Shown: positions 17,173 to 25,780 of the stretch, piece after piece
Layout of the letters: each line of letters begins with the position of its first letter
How positions within the stretch are numbered: the first letter of the stretch is position 1
Source: JAJPHF01 sp035293805
GTDB taxonomy: Bacteria; Chloroflexota; UBA6077; JAJPHF01
Direction of reading: 5' to 3'
Length of the DNA stretch: 64,000 nucleotides
Assembly (NCBI GenBank): GCA_035293805.1
Contig: DATGMD010000091.1
Coordinates: 1-64,000, forward strand
The notes under the pieces: model-generated
Told to the model about the DNA's origin: nothing
The model's database searches: none
What the model saw: the letters and a program-made list of their open reading frames with translations, nothing else
Position numbers and translations under genes: made by a program

Positions 17173-17478
17173 GCCGCCTCCACAAAATCTTCCCGTCCCG
17201 CCCGGGCCGCCGGTTAAGTGTCGCCGCCGGAGAGCCGGGCGGGCTGCCGGGGCGCGCGCGTGTGCAGTATCTCCGCCTGCCCGCCGCGTGTCAACTTGGG
17301 CCGCTGGCCGGTCCCGCTTGCGCCACCTGTGCGCACGGCTCGAGTCGCGCGGTCCGTCGGCGAGTAGGGCGCACCGGCCAGAGGGGCTGCTAATGCAGTC
17401 CTCTACTCGTTAAACGGATAAGCGCCCGAGATGTTGCACTCCGGCGTCACGAAAATGGGACAAATCGCGGGGATAAAC
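17173..17478. other. Spacer upstream of exported protein D
   Basis: About 300 nt without a convincing gene. It holds the D ribosome-binding site and, at 17410-17416, TTAAACG (CGTTTAA on the minus strand), which matches the first half of the 12-mer found before proteins A and C. The right end is A-rich and forms the T-tract of the tRNA terminator. Confidence 0.4.
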
Positions 17479-17514
17479 AAAAAAAGGCGGCTCGTCGCTC
17501 AGCGACGAGCCGCC
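17479..17514 (-). terminator. Rho-independent terminator of the tRNA-Gln/tRNA-Glu transcript
   Basis: On the minus strand a perfect 14-bp stem (GGCGGCTCGTCGCT and its complement) starts 3 nt after tRNA-Glu and is followed by seven T residues and GTTTAT. A textbook terminator. Confidence 0.9.
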
Positions 17515-17517
17515 GGG

Positions 17518-17591
17518 TAGCGCGTGCGGGATTCGAACCCGCGATCTCCGCCTTGAGAGGGCGGTGTCCTTGGCCGCTAGACGAACGCGCC
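17518..17591 (-). tRNA. tRNA-Glu (CTC)
   Basis: The cloverleaf on the minus strand has anticodon CTC in loop CTCTCAA, T arm GCGGG-TTCGAAT-CCCGC and an acceptor with a G1:T72 wobble pair. Discriminator A; no encoded CCA. It is co-transcribed after tRNA-Gln. Confidence 0.93.
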
Positions 17592-17644
17592 ATAAAAGCG
17601 CGGAGCGTTGGGCTCCTCAGGGGCCACGGCGCTCCGCTGCCGGG

Positions 17645-17715
17645 CTGCGGGACTAGGATTCGAACCTAGACTGACGGATCCAGAGTCCGCTGTCCTACCA
17701 TTAGACGATCCCGCA
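17645..17715 (-). tRNA. tRNA-Gln (CTG)
   Basis: The minus-strand cloverleaf has anticodon CTG, a T1:A72 first pair and discriminator G, both typical of tRNA-Gln. It is the first gene of a tRNA-Gln/tRNA-Glu unit with its own promoter, directly downstream of gltX. Confidence 0.93.
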
Positions 17716-17727
17716 ACGGTCAAGGGG

Positions 17728-17756
17728 ATTGTACCAGATGCGCCCAGGCCGGTCAA
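17728..17756 (-). promoter_or_regulatory. Strong promoter of tRNA-Gln/tRNA-Glu
   Basis: Minus strand: TTGACC (17751-17756), 17-bp spacer, TACAAT (17728-17733) with TGG immediately before it. The -35 starts only 5 nt after the gltX stop codon. Confidence 0.85.
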
Positions 17757-17760
17757 GCCG

Positions 17761-19326
17761 TTAGGCGTGTCCCCCCGGGGCCAGCTCGTCCAGGCGCCGC
17801 AAGGCTTCCGCCACGCGCTGCACGGTCCGCTCGCGGCCGATCGCCACCATGCTAGCCGTCAGCGGCGGCGACACCTGCCGGCCGGTCACCGCGACGCGCA
17901 AGATCATCGCGAGTTGCCCGAACTTCACGCCGACCTCGTCGGCAATCCGCCGCAGCGCGGCCTCCAGCGGCTCGTCCGCGAAGTCGGGCGTCGTGCGCAG
18001 GAACTCGAGCGCCGCGGCCATCGCCTTGCGGCTCGACTCCGCGGTCAGCCCCTTGGCGATCAGCAGCTTGGACGGGTAGTCCAGTCCATCCGCGAAGGCG
18101 AACTCTAGCAGGTCGGGCGCCTCGTCCAGCCGCTTCAGACGCTCCTGCACGAGCGGCACCAGCCGCTCGACGTAACGCAACTGATCTCCGCTCCAGCGCC
18201 CCGCGGCTGGCGTGGCGGGCTGCTGCAGCGCGGTGACCAGCGCCGCCCCCTGCTCCGCGCGCTCCCCGAGCAGCCCCGCGCGCTCGAAGAAGGGCATGAG
18301 CCGATTCGCCAGCTCCGGCACGGGCAGGTGCCGGATGTAGTAGCCGTTCATCCATTCCAGCTTGGTCAGGTCGAAAATCGCCCCGGCCTTGTTGATCCCC
18401 GCTAGGTCGAAGCCCTCCACCAGCTCGGGCAGCGAGAAGATCTCGCGGGTCCCCGTCGGCTCGTACGAGGCGCCGATGATCGCCAGATAGTTCACCATCG
18501 CCTCGGGCAGGTAGCCTGCGTCGCGGTACTCCAGCACGCTCATCGCGCCGTGCCGCTTGCTGAGCTTCTTGCGGTCGGGGCCGAGCAGCGGCGGTAGGTG
18601 GCAGAAGCGCGGCGGCGTCCAGCCGAACGCCTGATAGAGCAAGATGTGGCGCGGCGTGCTGGAGATCCACTCCTCGCCGCGCAGCACGTCGGTGATGTCC
18701 ATGTAATGATCGTCGACCAGGTGCGCGAGGTGGTAGGTCGGGTAGCCGTCGGACTTCAGGATCACGAAGTCGTCGAGCAGCCGGTTCTCCCAGACGATCG
18801 GGCCGCGCAGCACGTCGTCGAACACCGTCTCGCCCTCGAGCGGCACGGCGAAACGAATGACGCGCGTCTCGCTACGCGCCGCAAGCTCGGTGCGCTCCTG
18901 CTCCGAGAGGTTCCGGCAGCGGCGATCGTAGCCAGGGGGCACCTTGCGGCGCTCCTGGTCCGCGCGCAGCTCCTCCAGGCGCTCGGGCGTGCAGTAACAG
19001 TAGTAGGCTTTGCCCTCGCGCACCAGCCGCTCGGCATGCTCCTGATAGAGCGGCAGGCGCTCGGACTGGACGTACGGCCCGTACGGCCCGTCCATCCCCG
19101 GGCCTTCGTCCCAGCTCAGCCCCAGCCAGCGGATCGCATCCAGCAGCGCCTCGACCGCCCCCTCGACGCGCCGCGCCGTGTCCGTGTCCTCGATCCGCAC
19201 GATGAACGTCCCGTTCTCGTGGCGCGCGTAGAGCCAGTTGAACAGGAAGGTATGGAACAGGCCGACGTGCGGCATGCCAGTAGGACTCGGGGCGATACGC
19301 ACCCGTACGCTGCTACCGTTCGCCAT
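17761..19326 (-). CDS. gltX: Glutamyl-tRNA synthetase
   Basis: This class I synthetase of 521 residues charges tRNA-Glu. The ATP site motif 'APSPTGMPHVG' is at residues 12-22 (PHVG in place of HIGH) and the second signature 'KKLSKRHG' is near residue 270. The C-terminal helical anticodon-binding region is complete. The gene is followed at once by tRNA-Gln and tRNA-Glu. No GlnRS is in the window, so the enzyme may be non-discriminating and feed a GatCAB route for Gln-tRNA; that is inference. rluD lies 19 nt upstream, so the two are probably in one operon. Confidence 0.96.
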   Translation of the reverse strand: MANGSSVRVRIAPSPTGMPHVGLFHTFLFNWLYARHENGTFIVRIEDTDTARRVEGAVEALLDAIRWLGLSWDEGPGMDGPYGPYVQSERLPLYQEHAERLVREGKAYYCYCTPERLEELRADQERRKVPPGYDRRCRNLSEQERTELAARSETRVIRFAVPLEGETVFDDVLRGPIVWENRLLDDFVILKSDGYPTYHLAHLVDDHYMDITDVLRGEEWISSTPRHILLYQAFGWTPPRFCHLPPLLGPDRKKLSKRHGAMSVLEYRDAGYLPEAMVNYLAIIGASYEPTGTREIFSLPELVEGFDLAGINKAGAIFDLTKLEWMNGYYIRHLPVPELANRLMPFFERAGLLGERAEQGAALVTALQQPATPAAGRWSGDQLRYVERLVPLVQERLKRLDEAPDLLEFAFADGLDYPSKLLIAKGLTAESSRKAMAAALEFLRTTPDFADEPLEAALRRIADEVGVKFGQLAMILRVAVTGRQVSPPLTASMVAIGRERTVQRVAEALRRLDELAPGGHA

Positions 19327-19345
19327 GATTCCCCTGCTACTCTAT

Positions 19346-20359
19346 CTAGGCCCCCCCGCCGGGGGCCGCAACCCGCGTGGCTGCCGCGCTCGGCGCCCGG
19401 CGCTGCTCGGCGCGCAGCCGCTCCAGTGGCTCCGCCAGGTCCGGCGGCAGCGGCGAGTCGAGCACGATCCGCTCGCCCGTCGCGGGCGAGCGTGCCTCTA
19501 AATGATACGCGTGAACGAACTGCCGGGTCAGCCCCGGCGGCCGGCGCCCCGAGCCGTACGTCCGGTCGGCCGCGACCGGGTGGCCGATGTAGGCGAAATG
19601 CACCCGCAGCTGGTGCGTCCGCCCCGTGCAGAGCAGCGCGTCCACCAGCGTATAGGTGCCGAAGCGCTCGACTACGCGGAAGCGGGTCTGTGCCGGCCGG
19701 CCGCCCGCGCGCACGGCCATCCGCTGGCGGTTCCGCGGATCGCGGCCGATCGGCGCGTCGATCAGGCCCTCGCCCGCGGTCAGGTCGCCCAGGACGAGCA
19801 AGTAATAGCGCTTGATGGTCTCGTCGGCCTGCATCTGGCGCTGGAGGTCGGCCACTGCCTCGAGCGTGCGGCCGATCATGATCAGGCCCGAGGTGTCCTT
19901 GTCGAGGCGGTGGACGATACCCGGGCGCTGGGCGCCGCTGGGGTCGCGCAGCTGCGGGTACCGCGCCAGCAGCGCGTTCACCAGCGTACCCTCCTCGTGG
20001 CCCGGGGCCGGGTGGACGACAAGTCCCGCCGGCTTGTTCACGACGATCATCGCGTCGTCTTCGTACACCACGTCGAGGGTGATCGAGGGGTCCGCCGCCG
20101 CGAGGACGTGCTGCGCAATCGGCCGCACCGTCAGCCGGTCGCCGGCCTGCACCCGGTCCGCCGGACGCGCCGCGCGCCCGTTCCGCAGCACGATGCCGCC
20201 CTCGATCAGTCGCTGCCACTCGGCGCGCGAATGCTCGCCGATCAGGCGCGACAGGTAGGCGTCAAGCCGCAGGCCGACCGCGAACGGCGGCACGACGTAG
20301 ACGACGTCGGAGCCGGCGCCCGGCGTCCGCGTGAGCACCTGGCGATGGCCGCTAGGCAT
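19346..20359 (-). CDS. rluD: RluD-family 23S rRNA pseudouridine synthase
   Basis: This 337-residue protein has an N-terminal S4-like RNA-binding domain ('RLDAYLSRLIGEHSRAEWQ') and a pseudouridine synthase domain. The catalytic Asp lies in 'GIVHRLDKDTSGL' near residue 140, and 'TGRTHQLRVHFAYIGHPV' near 247 is the second hallmark. It is the RluA/RluC/RluD group; RluD isomerises uridines in helix 69 of 23S rRNA. Which of these sites is used here cannot be told. It sits between ileS and gltX. The lspA gene often found in this position is absent. Confidence 0.9.
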   Translation of the reverse strand: MPSGHRQVLTRTPGAGSDVVYVVPPFAVGLRLDAYLSRLIGEHSRAEWQRLIEGGIVLRNGRAARPADRVQAGDRLTVRPIAQHVLAAADPSITLDVVYEDDAMIVVNKPAGLVVHPAPGHEEGTLVNALLARYPQLRDPSGAQRPGIVHRLDKDTSGLIMIGRTLEAVADLQRQMQADETIKRYYLLVLGDLTAGEGLIDAPIGRDPRNRQRMAVRAGGRPAQTRFRVVERFGTYTLVDALLCTGRTHQLRVHFAYIGHPVAADRTYGSGRRPPGLTRQFVHAYHLEARSPATGERIVLDSPLPPDLAEPLERLRAEQRRAPSAAATRVAAPGGGA

Positions 20360-20503
20360 GGTTGCCCCCTCCCGAGCGGCGCGGCTCCCGAAGCAGGCAA
20401 CCGGCCAGCACGCGAGGTCCGGGCGCTATCGCCCCGCCGGCGACCGCGAGCGGGGGCCACCATGCCGCCAGCCCATCGGGACCGCTGGTCACGGGGCGAC
20501 CCC

Positions 20504-23500
20504 TCACGACGCGCTCTCGGCCGCGCGGCGCACGCCGAGCGTCAACGCCAGCCCCTCGAAGTCCTTCGGGCCGGCCTGCCAGCGGTACGCGTCGGCGGGC
20601 GGCTTGCCGGCCACGAGGTCGACGGACAACGTCTCGGCCCGGAGGTAGTCCGCGTGCTCTCGGATGGCCGCTTCGAGCGCGGGATCGCCCGCGTAGTACG
20701 TCACGATGCGGTCTTCGACGCGGAAGCCCGCCTCCTTGCGCATCGTCTGAAGGCGGTGGACGATCTCGCGCGCCCGCCCCTCGGCGACCAGCGCCGGGTT
20801 CAACGCGGTCTCCAGCGCCACCGTAAAGCCGTCGCCCTCGGCCGCGGCGAACCCCGGGCGCGGCGTGAGCGCCACCTGCACCTCCTCCGGCGCGAGCCGC
20901 TGGCCCGCCGCCTCCACCGAGCCGTCGGGGTTCAGGCGGAACTCGCGGGCGCGCAGCGCGGCCATGACCGGCTGGACGGCGCGGCCGAGTCGCGGGCCTA
21001 GCACGTCCGGCCGGCCGCGCACGACCCGCTCCACGACCTCCTCCAGGTCCGGCACGATCTCGATCCGCTTCACGTTCAGCTCGTCCCGCACGTCGGCCTC
21101 GATCTCCGGCGGCAGGCGCACCGCGCCATTGTGCGAGGCCACCCGCAGCGCGGCTAACGGCTGACGCACCTTGATGCCCTTCTCGCCCGCCTGGTTGCGG
21201 GCTGCCCGGCCCAGACTCACGATCGCGCGCGCCTGCGCCACCTGCGCTGCCAGCTCGTCGTCGATCAGCGCGCCGTCGCTCCGGGGGTAGTCGCACAGGT
21301 GCACGCTCTCCGGCGCCTGCGCGTCCACCGAGCGCACCAGGTTCTGATAGATCGTCTCGCTGAGGAAGGGCAGGAATGGCGCCAGCAGCCGCACCAGCGT
21401 GCTGAGCACCTCGTACAGCGTCAGGTAGGCCGCCTGCTTGTCCCGGTCGTCGTCCGACCGCCAGAAGCGGCGCCGGCTCCGGCGCACGTACCAGTTGCTC
21501 AGCTCGTCCACGAACCGCTCGACCGCGCGCGTGGCGCTGGCGGGATCGTAGGCGTCCAGCCCTTCGCGCACGTCGCGGATCAGCACTTGCAGCTCGGATA
21601 GGATCCAGCGGTCGAGCGGTGCGCGCTCCCAGGTCGGCAGCTGGGTGTGTACGGGATCGAAGCGGTCGAGCGCCGCGTAGGTGACGAAGAAGCTGTAGGT
21701 GTTCCAGAGCGTCAGTAGCTTGCGCTTGACCTCTTCCGCCGGCCCGTAGCCGAAGTACAGGTTCGACTGCACCGGCTGCGACGCGTAGAGCCAGCGCATC
21801 ACGTCCGCGCCCATCCGCTCGGCGGCCTCGTCGAACCAGATGGCGTTGCCGAGGCTGCGGTGCATCGGACGCCCCTGCTCGTCCAGCAGCTTCTCGTAGG
21901 CCAGCACGGCCCGGTACGGCGTCTTGTCCTCCAGCGTTACGCTCATGAACAGCATGCTGTAGAACCAGAGCCGGATCTGCTCGCGCATCTCGGTGATGAA
22001 GTCCGCCGGGAACCAGTCCTGCCAGTACGAGCGGTCGTGCAGGTAGTGCAGCGTCGAATAGGGCACGATCCCGGCGTCCAGCCAGGCGTCGCCCACCTCG
22101 GTGATCCGCCGCACGGGCTCGCCGCAGCCCGCGCAGCGGATGACGACGTTGTCGATCCACGGCCGGTGTAGCTCGCGGAGCTGGTCCAGCCCTTCGATGG
22201 CCCGCTCGCGCAGCTCGGCCATGCTGCCGATCACGGTCAGCGTACCGCAGGCGTTGCACGGATAGAACGGCAGCGGCAGGCCCCAGTAGCGCTTGCGCGA
22301 GATGGCCCAGTCGCTCATGTTCGTGAGCCAGTCGTCCATGCGCTTGCCGGCCGACTCGGGCGTCCAGCGCACCTTGGCCGCCTCGCGCCGCAGCCGGGGC
22401 CGCACCTCGTCCACCGCGATGAACCACTCCGTCGCCAGCCGGAACACCAGCTCCTCGCCGCAGCGCCAGCAGACCGGGTAGCGGTGGGTGTAATCGTGCT
22501 CCCGGTAGACGAAGCCCTTGGCGGCCAGGTTGGCGAAGATCAGCGGGTTCGTCTCGCGCACGCTATGACCGCTTAGCTCGCCGAAGCCGGGCAGGTAGAC
22601 GCCCGCCTCGTCGATCGGCTCGATCACGGGCAGGTGCTCGACGCGGGACAGCTCGAAGTCCTCCGCGCCACAGCCGGGCGCGATGTGGACGACGCCCGTG
22701 CCCTCTTCCTCGCCGACCTCCTCCCAGGGAATGATGCGGTGCTCCACGCCCTGCTGCGCCTCGATCTCCGGGAACGGCGGCACGTAGTGCAGCCCCACGA
22801 GGTCGCGCCCCTTCACCGTCTTCACGACCTCGTAGTCGCCGTGCAGCAGTCCGGTGGTGTGCGCCGACAGGTAGTAGAACTGTCCGTCCTGCCGCACCTT
22901 CACGTAGTCCAGGTCGGGGTGAACGGCGAGCGCCACGTTCGCGGCGAGCGTCCACGGCGTCGTCGTCCAGACGAGGATGCGCTCGTCGGGGCGCTCGACC
23001 AGCGGCAGCGCCAGGTACACCGAGCGGTGGGTGAGGTCACGGTACGAGTCGGTGCCGACCAGCTCGTGCTGCGACAGGCTCGTCCCGCACCGTAGGCACC
23101 AGGGCAGCGCCCGCGAGCCCTTGTACAGCCACCCGTTCTCGTGGCAGCGGCGCAAGAAGGTCCAGATGGTCTCGATGTTCTCGTCCGACAGCGTGTAGTA
23201 GCTATTGTCCCAGTCCATCCACTGGCCGAGCCGGATGGACTGCTGGGTGATGAGGTCGGCATAGCGGTACACCCGCTCGCGGCAGCGGTCCGCGAAATTG
23301 GCCAGACCGTAGGCCTCGATCTCGCGCTTCGAGTTGAAGCCCAGCTCCTTCTCGACCTCGACCTCGACCCATAGCCCCTGGCAGTCGAAGCCGTTCTGGT
23401 AGCGCTGCTCGTAGCCCTGCATGGCCCGGTAGCGCAGATAGAGGTCCTTGTAGGTGCGGCCCCAGGCGTGGTGGACGCCCATCGGGTTGTTGGCGGTGAT

Positions 23501-23641
23501 GGGACCGTCGATGAAGGAAAAGCGCGGCCCGCCCACGTTGCGCGAGACGCGCTTCGCGAAGGCCTGCGTTTCGGCCCAGAAGCGGAGAACGTTCAGCTCT
23601 TCGGCCGGGAAGTCGACTTTGCTTGGCACCGGCTTGTACAC
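20504..23641 (-). CDS. ileS: Isoleucyl-tRNA synthetase, type II, with a divergent KMSKS motif
   Basis: A 1045-residue class I synthetase. The start GTG follows GGAGG by 5 nt and gives 'MYKPVPSKVDFPAEE', as in type II IleRS; a longer open frame upstream is ignored. The HIGH-type motif is 'NPMGVHHAWGRT' near residue 50. The editing domain has 'TTTPWTLAANVALAV'. Two zinc-like Cys clusters are visible ('YPVCWRCGE', 'YPCNACG'). At the KMSKS position the chain reads 'GRPMHRSLGN', so the usual second Lys is Arg. The anticodon domain and C-terminus look complete. A 200-nt leader separates it from its likely promoter. Confidence 0.93.
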   Translation of the reverse strand: MYKPVPSKVDFPAEELNVLRFWAETQAFAKRVSRNVGGPRFSFIDGPITANNPMGVHHAWGRTYKDLYLRYRAMQGYEQRYQNGFDCQGLWVEVEVEKELGFNSKREIEAYGLANFADRCRERVYRYADLITQQSIRLGQWMDWDNSYYTLSDENIETIWTFLRRCHENGWLYKGSRALPWCLRCGTSLSQHELVGTDSYRDLTHRSVYLALPLVERPDERILVWTTTPWTLAANVALAVHPDLDYVKVRQDGQFYYLSAHTTGLLHGDYEVVKTVKGRDLVGLHYVPPFPEIEAQQGVEHRIIPWEEVGEEEGTGVVHIAPGCGAEDFELSRVEHLPVIEPIDEAGVYLPGFGELSGHSVRETNPLIFANLAAKGFVYREHDYTHRYPVCWRCGEELVFRLATEWFIAVDEVRPRLRREAAKVRWTPESAGKRMDDWLTNMSDWAISRKRYWGLPLPFYPCNACGTLTVIGSMAELRERAIEGLDQLRELHRPWIDNVVIRCAGCGEPVRRITEVGDAWLDAGIVPYSTLHYLHDRSYWQDWFPADFITEMREQIRLWFYSMLFMSVTLEDKTPYRAVLAYEKLLDEQGRPMHRSLGNAIWFDEAAERMGADVMRWLYASQPVQSNLYFGYGPAEEVKRKLLTLWNTYSFFVTYAALDRFDPVHTQLPTWERAPLDRWILSELQVLIRDVREGLDAYDPASATRAVERFVDELSNWYVRRSRRRFWRSDDDRDKQAAYLTLYEVLSTLVRLLAPFLPFLSETIYQNLVRSVDAQAPESVHLCDYPRSDGALIDDELAAQVAQARAIVSLGRAARNQAGEKGIKVRQPLAALRVASHNGAVRLPPEIEADVRDELNVKRIEIVPDLEEVVERVVRGRPDVLGPRLGRAVQPVMAALRAREFRLNPDGSVEAAGQRLAPEEVQVALTPRPGFAAAEGDGFTVALETALNPALVAEGRAREIVHRLQTMRKEAGFRVEDRIVTYYAGDPALEAAIREHADYLRAETLSVDLVAGKPPADAYRWQAGPKDFEGLALTLGVRRAAESAS

Positions 23642-23843
23642 GCGGTCCTCCGGGACAGCTCGGGGGCGGCCGCCGGAGCACGCGGCCGAGGCGCGGGCGC
23701 GCGACGCGACGGGCGGCGGCCGGGCGGGCGCGGCGAGCGGCGCCCTGAAAGTGCGTCCGCTAGCCAAAACGCTCAGGGACGCCGCGAGGGCGGAGCGGTA
23801 GCGTGGCACGGTCGGGCAGACGCGGCGCGCAAACGCCCTGAAA

Positions 23844-23873
23844 ATGGTAACACGGCCCCGGCGCGGCGGACAA
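23844..23873 (-). promoter_or_regulatory. Candidate promoter of ileS
   Basis: Minus strand: TTGTCC (23868-23873), 18-bp spacer, TACCAT (23844-23849) preceded by TGT. It lies in the gap after aspS and predicts a 5' leader of about 200 nt for ileS. No T-box consensus is visible in that leader. Confidence 0.5.
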
Positions 23874-23881
23874 GCAGCGGG

Positions 23882-25639
23882 TTAGGGCACGATGCGCAGG
23901 TGCAGCTCGTCGAGCTGCGCCGCCGGGACGGGCGAGGGCGCGTCGGTGAGCAGGTCCACCGCGGCCTGGTTCTTCGGGAAGGCGATCACCTCGCGGATGT
24001 TCGGCTCGCCAGCCAGGATCATCACCAGGCGGTCGATGCCCGGCGCGATGCCGCCGTGGGGCGGGGCGCCGTACTGGAAGGCGCGCAGCAGGTGGCCGAA
24101 GCGCGCCTCCGTCTCCTCCGCCGAGTAGCCCAGCAGGGCGAAGATCTGCTCCTGCACGTCCCGCCGATGGATGCGGATGCTGCCGCTGCCCAGCTCCAGC
24201 CCGTTGCACACCAGGTCGTACGCCTTCGAGCGGACCGCGCCCGGATCGGTCAGCAGCAGCGGTAGGTCCTCGTCGCGCGGCGCCGTGAACGGGTGGTGCG
24301 CCGAGTCCCAGCGCTCCGTCTTGGCGTCCCACTCGAACAGTGGGAAGTCCGTGACCCAGGCCCAGGCCAGCACGTCGTGCGGGATGAGGTCCAGGCGCTG
24401 CGCCACCTCCAGTCGCAGCGCGCCGAGCGCCTCGGCGGCCACGCGCGGCTCGTCCGCGACGAAGACCAGGAGGTCGCCGGGCGTCCCGCCGAGCGCCTCC
24501 GCCAGACCCTGCATCTGCTCCGTCGACAGGAAGCGGGCGAAGGGCGAGCGCACGCTCTCGGTCTCCAGCGCCGCCCAGGCGAGGCCCTTCGCACCCTTGC
24601 TCTTCGCCAGCTCGGTCAGCTCCTCGATCTGCCGGCGGGAGAAGCCGCCAGCACCGGGGGCGCGGATGCCCCGAACGCAGCCGCCCCGCGCCACCGCGCC
24701 GCGGAACACCTCGAACTCGGTGGCCCCGGCGAGCGCGCTCACGTCCACGATCGGCACGTCGAAGCGCAGGTCGGGCTTGTCGGTGCCGTAGCGGAGCATC
24801 GCCTCGTGCCAGGTCATACGCGGGAAGGGCGTTAGAATCTTCCAGCTGGTCAGCTGCTGGACCATCTGCGTAAACAGCGGCTCCATCAAGCCCAGCACGT
24901 CGTCCACGTCGACGAACGACATCTCTAGGTCGAGCTGCGTGAACTCCGGCTGGCGGTCGGCGCGCTGGTCCTCGTCGCGGAAGCAGCGGGCAATCTGGAA
25001 GTACCGGTCCATGCCCGCGACCATCAGGAGCTGCTTCAGTTGTTGCGGCGACTGCGGCAGCGCATAGAAACTGCCCGGGTACAGGCGGCTCGGCACCAGG
25101 TAGTCGCGCGCGCCCTCGGGGGTGCTCTTGATGAGGATGGGCGTCTCGATCTCCACGAAGCCGCGCGCGTCCAGGAAGTCGCGGATGAACTTCACGACGC
25201 GGTGGCGCAGCTCCAGGTTGCGCACCATCTCGGGACGACGCAGGTCGAGGTAGCGGTAGCGCAGGCGCAGCGCCTCGTCCACCGGCCCCTCGTCCGCGAT
25301 GGCGAACGGCGGCGTGAGCGCGGGGTTGAGCACGCAAACGCGCTCCGCCTGCACCTCCACCTGGCCCGTCGGCAGGTGGGGATTCTCGGTGCCCTCCGGC
25401 CGGCGGGTAACGGTGCCCTCGACCTCCAGCACGTACTCGGCGCGGACCTCGCGGCCCGCCTCGTGCGCCGCGGGCGCTTGCTGCGGGTTGAGCACGACCT
25501 GCACCAGGCCGTAGCGGTCGCGTAGGTCGAGGAAGATAACGCCGCCGTGATCGCGACGGCGGTGTACCCAGCCTTGCAACAGGCACGGCTGGCCCTCGTT
25601 GGTCAGGCGCAGCTCGCCGCAGGTGTGTGTCCGCCGCAT
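23882..25639 (-). CDS. aspS: Aspartyl-tRNA synthetase
   Basis: A class II synthetase of 585 residues with an N-terminal OB anticodon domain ('GWVHRRRDHGGVIFLDLRDR') and bacterial-type catalytic domain. Motif 2 is 'FQIARCFRDEDQRADRQPEF' and motif 3 'GGIAPGIDRLVMIL'. The GAD insertion is present. I chose the ATG giving 'MRRTHTCGELR', the usual N-terminus. Non-discriminating behaviour toward tRNA-Asn cannot be judged by eye. It is divergent from the CvpA-CAP gene and upstream of ileS, with which it shares direction but probably not its promoter. Confidence 0.95.
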   Translation of the reverse strand: MRRTHTCGELRLTNEGQPCLLQGWVHRRRDHGGVIFLDLRDRYGLVQVVLNPQQAPAAHEAGREVRAEYVLEVEGTVTRRPEGTENPHLPTGQVEVQAERVCVLNPALTPPFAIADEGPVDEALRLRYRYLDLRRPEMVRNLELRHRVVKFIRDFLDARGFVEIETPILIKSTPEGARDYLVPSRLYPGSFYALPQSPQQLKQLLMVAGMDRYFQIARCFRDEDQRADRQPEFTQLDLEMSFVDVDDVLGLMEPLFTQMVQQLTSWKILTPFPRMTWHEAMLRYGTDKPDLRFDVPIVDVSALAGATEFEVFRGAVARGGCVRGIRAPGAGGFSRRQIEELTELAKSKGAKGLAWAALETESVRSPFARFLSTEQMQGLAEALGGTPGDLLVFVADEPRVAAEALGALRLEVAQRLDLIPHDVLAWAWVTDFPLFEWDAKTERWDSAHHPFTAPRDEDLPLLLTDPGAVRSKAYDLVCNGLELGSGSIRIHRRDVQEQIFALLGYSAEETEARFGHLLRAFQYGAPPHGGIAPGIDRLVMILAGEPNIREVIAFPKNQAAVDLLTDAPSPVPAAQLDELHLRIVP

Positions 25640-25780
25640 GGCTCTTGCATCCCCTCGGGGCCGGCGCTGCCCAGCCCGACTCGCGCGCGCCGCGCTCGCC
25701 AAACCGGCGGCGGGGAGCGCCTCTACAAGGTATCATACCCGGGGAAGCGACCCGCCGCCCGGGCGGGCGCGGGAGCGGCG

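Noticed and set aside
20360..20503. Missing lspA between rluD and ileS
   Set aside because: The gap has only 144 nt and no hydrophobic frame. Absence from this position does not mean absence from the genome.
20352..22427. Long minus-strand frame inside ileS
   Set aside because: Overlaps ileS completely in another frame. Low-complexity Arg/Gly/Ala composition, no domain.
23642..23843. T-box riboswitch in the ileS leader
   Set aside because: No AGGGTGG-type antiterminator box and no specifier loop could be seen.
23760..25736. Minus-strand frame overlapping aspS
   Set aside because: Shifted frame of aspS with Arg/Gly/Pro-rich composition. The aspS frame has all class II motifs.
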